Below, in pieces: positions 58,316 through 64,000 of a DNA stretch of 64,000 bases; positions within the stretch are counted from its first letter, which is position 1, and each line of letters starts with the position of its first letter. Below the pieces are notes generated by a model that saw nothing but the letters and a program-made list of their open reading frames with translations, was not told the DNA's origin and did not search any database. The stretch is from NCBI GenBank assembly GCA_963761705.1, contig CAVXHK010000001.1:1612001-1676000 (forward strand), written 5' to 3'. Made by a program: the position numbers and the translations under genes. This DNA comes from CAVVKW01 sp963761705. Its GTDB lineage: Bacteria; Verrucomicrobiota; Verrucomicrobiia; Chthoniobacterales; JAATET01.

Positions 58316-60936
58316 CGGGACGGTTTGCGGTCAGTTGCATTTTGCTCGTCGCCGGGTCGGTTTGCGCGCAACAGCCGGAGATCCGGCGGGCGGTCCCCGT
58401 CACCCCGGGAGAAGCGGAGCCGGAGATCCGCCGGGCCGAGCCCGTGACGCCTCGCGAGATCGAGAACCCGGCCTGGATGGACAACCTCCCGGTGCGGGCA
58501 GCGGAAGCCGTCGAGCCGAGCGCATCCGCGGAAGAATCGCCGGTCTCGATCCCGACTCCCCAGCCGACCCCGGATCAAGGCTACCAGCCGCCGCGGCCGA
58601 CCGCGGCCCCCGTCGATCCTCAGCCGACCGAGCCACGGCGTCCGCGCCCGCAGACCTCGACTCCGGAGTTGCGGGACGAAGCCGGATCGATCCGGCTCGG
58701 TCCGTCGGCGGAGACGGAAGACCAGTCCCTGCTGGCGGCCAATGGTTTCTACAAGCGGGAGATGTACGAGATGGCGGTCTACGAGTATGAGAAATTTCTC
58801 ATCGCGGAGCCGCGGGCTGAGGGCCGGGACGGGGCGTTGTTTCGGCTGGCGGAGAGTCACCGATTTCTCGGGAACAGCGAGGCTGCGCGGATCGGGTATC
58901 AGCGGCTGATGGAGGAGTTTCGGACCGGCGAGTTCGTTGGCTCGGGGGCCTACCGGCTGGCGGAGATCTATTACGGAGAGCAGAATTACGGCGCGGCGGT
59001 GGAGCTTTTCCGCACGGCGCGGGACAACTCGGAATCGGATGCGGTCAAGCTCTCGGCGACTTTTTACGAGGCGAATAGCCTGAACTTTCTCGATGAAAAG
59101 GCGGAGGCGCTGAAGGTCTTCCGCGTGCTCGCCAAGAAGCGGTCCGACAATCCCTACCGGGACGCGGCGGATTTCTACATCGCGGAGTCGCTTTCGAAAG
59201 CGGGTGCGAAGTCGGAGGCGTTGGACGTGTATTCGCGGCTCGGGGACGAGGCGGAGAAGGCCGACCTGCAGGCCGAGGCCACGGTCAAGGCGGCGGCCAT
59301 CGCGGCGGAGCTCGGGCGCGACGAACGAGCGCGGAAACTTTTTGCCAAAGCTCTCGCCAAGCCTGCGATCGGCGATTGGCGTGGCGTCGCGAAGCTGGGC
59401 TCGATCCGGCTGGCCTACGCGGCCGGGGAGTTTGACGAGCCGGCGTCGCTGACGCCAAAGGAGATCGCCGAGCTGCCCGAGGAGGCGATCCCCGAGGCCC
59501 TGCTCATCTCGGCCAACGCGAAGCGGCAGCTCGGCGAGAAGGAGGGAGCCATCGCGCTCTACGAACAAATCCTCGCGGAGTATCCCGACAGCGAGGCGGC
59601 GGGGAGCGCTCGATTCCAGCGGCTCGTCAGCCTCGATCAAACGGACGGGACGGACATGCTCGCGCAGGTCGACGATTTTCTCGCGAAGAGCACGGATCCG
59701 CGGGAGCGGGCGAGGGCTTTCCTGCTGAAGGCTGAGACGCTTTTTAAAATGGGCGAATACGCGAAGGCCATCGAGTTCTACAACCAGGCTCTCGAGTCGA
59801 AGTTGCCCAAGCGGCAGCTCGAGCAGGCGCTCTTCAAGCTTGGCTGGTGTCTCGTGCAGACGAAAGATTGGACGGCGGCCCGGCAGACTTTCAGCAAATT
59901 TATCGACACGTATCCGAAGAGCGATCTCCTCGCGACGGCGCTGGCGCAGCGGGCAACGGCCTCCCAGCAGGCGCAGGCCTACGACGACGCGATGGTGGAT
60001 TTTCAGCGCTTGATCGACGAGTTCCCGGAGGCCCCCGAGCGTGAACTCGCCCTTCAGCAAATGGCGCTCACGCTTGGTCAGCAGGAGAAGTTCGACGAGA
60101 TGACGAATGCGTTCCAGCGTCTGCTCGAGGATTATCCGGAGACGAAAGCGGCGGGGCAGGCGGAGTATTGGATCGGCTGGGCGCTCTTCGAGAAGAAAGA
60201 ATACGACGAGGCGATCGAGCACCTCGAGACGGCGCGGGAGCTGGATCCGAAACAGTTCGGCGACCGCGGGACGGTCCGCATCATCCTCGCGCATTTTTAC
60301 AAGGAAGACCGCGCGGCGGTCGCGGCGGAGGCCGAGCAGGCGACACCCGGCGTCGTTCCTTCAGAGGTGATGATCTGGCTGGGGAACCAGTATTTTGACG
60401 ACGGGGATTACGCCAAGGCCGAGGAATTTCTTGCGCCTCTGGCCGAGCGTGACCCTTCGATTCCGGTGAGCCCGGAGGTCCTCATCAGCCTCGTGGAGGC
60501 GCGGTTGGCGCAGGGCAAATACGATGCCGCCAAGGGGCCGGTCGACCGTTATCTTGCCCAGGCGCGCGACCCGGTGAGCCGGGCGCGGGCGTTGCTCGGG
60601 CAGGGTGAGATCGCGCTCGGCAAGGGTGAACTGGCCGAGGCCGAGCGGCTCGCCGAGGAGGCGCTCCTCCTCCAGCCGGAGGGCCGCTACAACGCCGACG
60701 GACGCATGCTCATGGGCGATATCCAGATGGCCAGAGGCGAGCACGACGCGGCGGCGCGGAGCTTTCTGACCATCGCCGTGCTTTACGACGATCCGAAGGT
60801 GACCCCGCGGGCGCTCAACCGGGCGGCGGCAGCCTACAAGCGGGCGGGAAACACCGTGGAAGCCCAGAAGGCCCTCGACGAACTTGAGCAGCGCTACCCG
60901 ACGGGATCGGTGGAGGCGGATACCGCGAGTGAGTAG
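58312..60936 (+). CDS. Large tetratricopeptide-repeat exported protein
   Basis: An 874-residue protein. Signal peptide MTGRFAVSCILLVAGSVCAQ; then a 15-residue unit (PEIRRAxPVTPxE) repeated twice; a Pro-rich segment to about 125; then many TPR units to the end (for example MYEMAVYEYEKFLIAEP, EGAIALYEQILAEYPDSEAA, EYDEAIEHLETARELDPKQF). The last repeats resemble CpoB/YbgF-type TPRs that pair with Tol proteins. It is probably a periplasmic scaffold coupled to the ExbB-ExbD motor. It overlaps the next gene by eight bases. Its exact partner is unknown. Confidence 0.87.
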   Translation: MTGRFAVSCILLVAGSVCAQQPEIRRAVPVTPGEAEPEIRRAEPVTPREIENPAWMDNLPVRAAEAVEPSASAEESPVSIPTPQPTPDQGYQPPRPTAAPVDPQPTEPRRPRPQTSTPELRDEAGSIRLGPSAETEDQSLLAANGFYKREMYEMAVYEYEKFLIAEPRAEGRDGALFRLAESHRFLGNSEAARIGYQRLMEEFRTGEFVGSGAYRLAEIYYGEQNYGAAVELFRTARDNSESDAVKLSATFYEANSLNFLDEKAEALKVFRVLAKKRSDNPYRDAADFYIAESLSKAGAKSEALDVYSRLGDEAEKADLQAEATVKAAAIAAELGRDERARKLFAKALAKPAIGDWRGVAKLGSIRLAYAAGEFDEPASLTPKEIAELPEEAIPEALLISANAKRQLGEKEGAIALYEQILAEYPDSEAAGSARFQRLVSLDQTDGTDMLAQVDDFLAKSTDPRERARAFLLKAETLFKMGEYAKAIEFYNQALESKLPKRQLEQALFKLGWCLVQTKDWTAARQTFSKFIDTYPKSDLLATALAQRATASQQAQAYDDAMVDFQRLIDEFPEAPERELALQQMALTLGQQEKFDEMTNAFQRLLEDYPETKAAGQAEYWIGWALFEKKEYDEAIEHLETARELDPKQFGDRGTVRIILAHFYKEDRAAVAAEAEQATPGVVPSEVMIWLGNQYFDDGDYAKAEEFLAPLAERDPSIPVSPEVLISLVEARLAQGKYDAAKGPVDRYLAQARDPVSRARALLGQGEIALGKGELAEAERLAEEALLLQPEGRYNADGRMLMGDIQMARGEHDAAARSFLTIAVLYDDPKVTPRALNRAAAAYKRAGNTVEAQKALDELEQRYPTGSVEADTASE

Positions 60937-61999
60937 CGTCGGGCGATTCCTGACGTTCGTTGCGGCCGTCGCGCTGCTCGTGGGAGTGGTCTACCTCGCG
61001 CGGCAGAGCGGAATGAACGCCGCCGGTGGCGGAAATGGAAACGCGCTCGTCGCGCTCGACGAAGCCGTTGCCGGACTGGTTGATCGAGTCGTCCCCTCGG
61101 TCGTCAGCATCACCGCCGACCAGGACCCAAGCGTCGCGGCGCGGATGAATCGCATCCGCGGTCTGCTCGGCATGGATGACTCCAAGCCACAGCTCGGCTC
61201 CGGCTCGATCGTCTCGGCGGAGGGTCACATCGTGACGAATCTGCACGTCATCGCCGGCGCGACTAGGGTGAAGGTTCATCTGAGCGACGGGCAGAGCTAC
61301 CCGGCGGCGTTTCTTGGTGCCGACCCGCTCACCGACATCGCGGTGCTCAAGATCGAAGCCAACGGGCTGCCGCCATTGGCCTTCGCCGACTCCGATTTCA
61401 CGCGGGTTGGGCAGGTTGTCTTCGCCGTCGGCAATCCACTGGGTTTGCAGGAGACCGTCACGCAGGGGATCGTCAGCGGAAAGGGGCGGCGGGCCCTGAC
61501 CGAGCTGACGACGGAGTTTTTCCAGACCGACGCCGCGATCAATCCCGGTAATTCCGGTGGCCCGCTCGTCAACGTCCGCGGCGAAATCGTCGGCATCAAC
61601 AACGCGGTCGTGCTCATGGACAGTCAGGGGATCAGTTTTGCGATCCCGTCGAATCTCGCGATGCGCGTCTACGACGACGTCGTCAAGCGCGGTCGGATCT
61701 CGCGCCCGTGGTTTGGCGCGATCGCTTATCCGCTCACCCTCGCCATCGCGCAGAAGCTCGACATCACGCAAGTTGGGGGCAACCTCGTCGTTGCCGTGTT
61801 GGACGGTTCGCCGGCCGCGCGGGCGGGTATCCAGCCGGGCGACGTGCTGCAGGCCTTCAACGGCAAGCCACTCCGTGATTCCGTCGACGTCCGCAATCGG
61901 CTGGCGGAGTTGAAGATCGGCGACCGGGTCCGGACGAAGATCCTCCGCGACGGCAAGACCTTTGAAGTGCCCGTCGACGTCGAGGAGCAACCGAGATAA
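60929..61999 (+). CDS. HtrA/DegP-like S1C serine protease with PDZ domain
   Basis: A 356-residue protein from GTG 60929. An N-terminal membrane anchor (GRFLTFVAAVALLVGVVYLA) is followed by a trypsin-like domain with triad His106 (HIVTNLHVIAGAT), Asp136 (ADPLTDIAVLKI) and Ser209 (INPGNSGGPLV), then one PDZ domain (VAVLDGSPAARAGIQPGDVL ...). Such membrane-bound DegS/HtrA proteases cut misfolded or regulatory envelope proteins. It overlaps the TPR gene's end, so envelope proteolysis and the ExbB-ExbD unit are transcriptionally linked. Confidence 0.94.
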   Translation: MSSVGRFLTFVAAVALLVGVVYLARQSGMNAAGGGNGNALVALDEAVAGLVDRVVPSVVSITADQDPSVAARMNRIRGLLGMDDSKPQLGSGSIVSAEGHIVTNLHVIAGATRVKVHLSDGQSYPAAFLGADPLTDIAVLKIEANGLPPLAFADSDFTRVGQVVFAVGNPLGLQETVTQGIVSGKGRRALTELTTEFFQTDAAINPGNSGGPLVNVRGEIVGINNAVVLMDSQGISFAIPSNLAMRVYDDVVKRGRISRPWFGAIAYPLTLAIAQKLDITQVGGNLVVAVLDGSPAARAGIQPGDVLQAFNGKPLRDSVDVRNRLAELKIGDRVRTKILRDGKTFEVPVDVEEQPR

Positions 62000-62079
62000 C
62001 CCGTGACCGTCGTTTGAGAAGACTCATCGTCTTGCGGTTTGACACGGCGCGGGCTGGCTATTTACTTCTTACCTCCCCT

Positions 62080-63036
62080 GTGATCCCGACCGTCCCCAAA
62101 CCAGCCGCTGAACGCACGCTCGTTGTCGCTGCCGCCGTGCTTGGCCTTTTCGCCATGGTTCAACTCATCGCCGCCGTGGTGGCGCTCGCGCCTCAGGTTC
62201 GATTCACGACGGACCAAGCTGCCAGCGGGGACGTTTCTCCCGCGGGTCAAGTCGCGGACCCGGATGCGCTCTTCGCCGCGCCGACCGCGGACGTCGTCAG
62301 CCGAGCGCAAGAACTCTACTCCACGGCCAGCGAGGCTTTTACCACGGGCGATTACCAAGCGGCGCTCAACGCCCTTGGCGAAGCCGACCACCTCGTGCCG
62401 AACGAACCCGGGATCCTGATCCAGACCGGTGCCGTCCTGGAAGCGATGGGCAAACGGGTCGAGGCTGCCGACGTCTACCGACGGATTCTCGCCGTGCCGG
62501 AGGATCCCGCGAACCCCGCCCTGCCAGCGCTGCGGCAGCAAGCCGAGGCGCGCATCGCGGCGTTGGAAGGAGGCGCGACCGGGGACGTCCCTCCCGCGGC
62601 GATGATGCGGGATGAGATTGGGATTCCCATTGGTTCAGTGCTCGGCATCATCGACGCGCGGATCGACGACACGGACGTCGGCTTCAAGCATCTCAAGATC
62701 GCCACGAAGGCCAGCCAGGCCGAAACCGTTGAGCCGGGTGAACTCAAGGTGGCCGTCACGTTTTACGAGCAGAACGACTACAGCGAAGTGGTCCCGACGA
62801 CGTCTGGCATGAAGTCCGAGTGGCTCACTCCGGCGATCGATTGGGCGGATGGCGAGCCCGAGTTGCTGGACGTGCGGTATTCCCTGCCCGCGGACGACCG
62901 TGGCGATCTGCCGCCGCTGCAATATTACGGTTGGGTGCTCGGCATCTACTACAAGGGTGAGCTGCAAGATTCGCGGGCAGAGCCCGTCTCGTTGCTCGAT
63001 GAGTTTCCGTTGCCGCTCACGCGGGATGATTTATGA
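62080..63036 (+). CDS. Membrane-anchored TPR-like protein of unknown function
   Basis: A 318-residue protein from GTG 62080, with one membrane helix (TLVVAAAVLGLFAMVQLIAA), a TPR-like region (AQELYSTASEAFTTGDYQAA ... VLEAMGKRVEAADVYRRILA), and a C-terminal beta-rich part: IGSVLGIIDARIDDTDVGFK, LKVAVTFYEQNDYSEVVPTT, YYGWVLGIYYKGELQDSRAE. No family is recognised for the second half. A start at 62014 is also possible. Its stop overlaps the next ATG (ATGA). Confidence 0.75.
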   Translation: MIPTVPKPAAERTLVVAAAVLGLFAMVQLIAAVVALAPQVRFTTDQAASGDVSPAGQVADPDALFAAPTADVVSRAQELYSTASEAFTTGDYQAALNALGEADHLVPNEPGILIQTGAVLEAMGKRVEAADVYRRILAVPEDPANPALPALRQQAEARIAALEGGATGDVPPAAMMRDEIGIPIGSVLGIIDARIDDTDVGFKHLKIATKASQAETVEPGELKVAVTFYEQNDYSEVVPTTSGMKSEWLTPAIDWADGEPELLDVRYSLPADDRGDLPPLQYYGWVLGIYYKGELQDSRAEPVSLLDEFPLPLTRDDL

Positions 63037-64000
63037 AAATATTGATCGTCGACAAGGAGCTTGCGGTGGCCGAGCAGCTGGCGGGCGAGTTGAGTGCGGC
63101 GGGCTTCAAGGGCGTCCGCTCCGCGGGGAGCGCCGAGGCTGCGACGGCCATCATCGATGAGACCGGGGCGCTCGATGCGCTCGTGACCGACGTCATCATG
63201 GATGGGACGGACGGGTTTACGCTTCGCGAAGCGCTCGACGCGCGGTTTCCTGGTTTGCCGACGATCTTCATCACGGAATACGACTTGTCCGACTACGCGG
63301 ACCGGATCGGGGAACGCTCGGTTCTCATGAAACCGGTTGCCGGGGACGAGTTGGCGGCGAAGCTGCGACAACTGACCTCTGATCGACCGCAAGCGGCCCC
63401 CGTCGCCGTTCCCGCAGCGAGACCGAGCGCCAGCCCGGTGGCCACGCAACCCAAGGTCGTGAGCGTCCCGAAAGCGACGCCCGCTGCAGCCACGCCGAAG
63501 GTTGCCAAGGCGACTCCGACCGCGACGCCCAAAGCCACTCCAGCGGCGACGCCAAAAGCGGCGCCTGCAGCGACCCCCAAGGTTGCGGTGAAGGCCGTGG
63601 CTTCGCCCGGTGTGGCCAAAGCGAGTCCGACGGTGAAGGCTTCCGCTGCGCCGGTTGCGGCCAAGGCGGCGGCTGCCATCCAGCCGAAGGACCGGACGCT
63701 GCCGCCGGACGAGTTGGTCGGCCGGACGCTGGGCGATTACGAGATTGAAGCGAAGATTGATGAGCACGGCTTCGGCGCGATCTACCGGGCCGTGCAGACG
63801 AGCATGGGGCGCACGGTTCGGCTCTACGTGATGAGTCCCGATGCCGCAGCGGACGGCCCGTCGGTCCAGAAATTTATCTCCAACGCGAGCGTCAAGGCAA
63901 ACGTCCGGCACCCCGCTGTGCTGGCGGTCTTCGAAGCGGGCGAGCGGGATGGCCTCTATTTTTACGCGTGCGAACACGTGCCAAACACGACGGTCGAAGA
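63033..64000 (+). CDS. Response-regulator receiver fused to a kinase-like domain, 3' truncated by window edge
   Basis: The ATG at 63033 overlaps the upstream stop. The first 120 residues are a receiver domain: MKILIVDKELAVAEQLAGEL, LVTDVIMDGTDGFTL (phospho-acceptor Asp), FITEYD and LMKPVAGDEL (Lys). A Pro/Ala/Thr/Lys low-complexity linker (ATPKATPAATPKAAPAATPK and more) follows to about 225. Then LVGRTLGDYEIEAKIDEHGF, GAIYRAVQTSMGRTVRLYVM matches a Ser/Thr kinase N-lobe, but the glycine loop is degraded (D-E-H-G-F-G-A) and the V-A-x-K Lys is Tyr (VRLYVM). No stop occurs before the window end. The C-lobe is outside, so the pseudokinase call is provisional. Confidence 0.85.
   Translation, partial: MKILIVDKELAVAEQLAGELSAAGFKGVRSAGSAEAATAIIDETGALDALVTDVIMDGTDGFTLREALDARFPGLPTIFITEYDLSDYADRIGERSVLMKPVAGDELAAKLRQLTSDRPQAAPVAVPAARPSASPVATQPKVVSVPKATPAAATPKVAKATPTATPKATPAATPKAAPAATPKVAVKAVASPGVAKASPTVKASAAPVAAKAAAAIQPKDRTLPPDELVGRTLGDYEIEAKIDEHGFGAIYRAVQTSMGRTVRLYVMSPDAAADGPSVQKFISNASVKANVRHPAVLAVFEAGERDGLYFYACEHVPNTTVE

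Noticed and set aside
58195..60294. 699-residue minus-strand ORF opposite the TPR gene
   Set aside because: Arg/Leu-rich antisense frame without motifs; the plus strand has signal peptide, TPR repeats and overlaps typical of a real operon.
63421..63660. Repeated ACGCCNAAAGC-like units that might look like a tandem or CRISPR-like array
   Set aside because: They are codons of a Pro/Ala/Thr/Lys linker inside the receiver-kinase gene; unit lengths vary and there are no spacers.
1..64000. Prophage, insertion sequence, integron or CRISPR content
   Set aside because: No transposase, integrase, phage structural gene or direct-repeat/spacer array could be seen in any frame; only small extragenic repeats were found.

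Overview
The window is 64 kb of high-GC bacterial chromosome with dense, mostly housekeeping and envelope genes. I see no prophage, insertion sequence or CRISPR array. The gene set suggests a Gram-negative, diderm, heterotrophic bacterium, probably Verrucomicrobiota or another PVC-group lineage. It has a TonB-dependent receptor, a futalosine-route menaquinone pathway, DsbD, ExbB/ExbD and a squalene/phytoene synthase. It also carries small palindromic intergenic repeats of a kind I associate with that phylum. The phylum is an inference; no 16S or marker-gene search was possible.

Layout. 1-12 kb: the 3' end of a TonB-dependent receptor; a LysM-NlpC/P60 peptidase with a metallophosphoesterase; a hexapeptide-repeat transferase-like protein; an unrecognised 51-codon gene; cysS, ispF and an inositol-monophosphatase; a GH75-like chitosanase lipoprotein; and a transporter fused to a hotdog thioesterase. 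12-25 kb: a processive GT2 glycosyltransferase coupled to an L,D-transpeptidase; a class III aminotransferase broken by a frameshift; mdh; two small conserved proteins; dps; tRNA-His with its own promoter and terminator; a histone-deacetylase-like amidohydrolase; galM; an MscS channel; dsbD and a thioredoxin-like protein. 25-30 kb: remains of a HipA kinase gene and of a secreted-protein gene, then a coupled GT4 - GH130 - GT4 glycan cluster. 30-41 kb, minus strand: hom - thrC - ABC exporter - lysC - acnA, and an SLC13 permease. 41-48 kb: secreted proteins, mqnE and mqnA, an FAD reductase of the geranylgeranyl-reductase type, hemW, a DUF362 protein and a squalene/phytoene synthase. 48-57 kb: a 1197-residue NRPS-like protein, ilvD and a hybrid sensor kinase. 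57-64 kb: a tightly packed plus-strand operon (ExbB - ExbD - 874-residue TPR protein - HtrA-like protease - TPR protein - receiver/kinase-like fusion) that runs off the right edge.

How genes work together. Many neighbours overlap by ATGA, GTGA or TGATG, so translational coupling is common: hom/thrC/ABC exporter, GT2/L,D-transpeptidase, GH130/GT4, DUF362/squalene synthase, galM/MscS, and the terminal operon. The terminal operon looks like an envelope-energising and proteolysis unit.

Most interesting are two proteins whose catalytic signatures are degraded although the reading frames are intact. One is the NRPS-like protein, with condensation, adenylation, carrier and thioesterase motifs all altered. 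The other is the receiver-pseudokinase at the right edge. The transporter-thioesterase fusion, the GT4-GH130-GT4 cluster and the dispersed repeat families also deserve attention.
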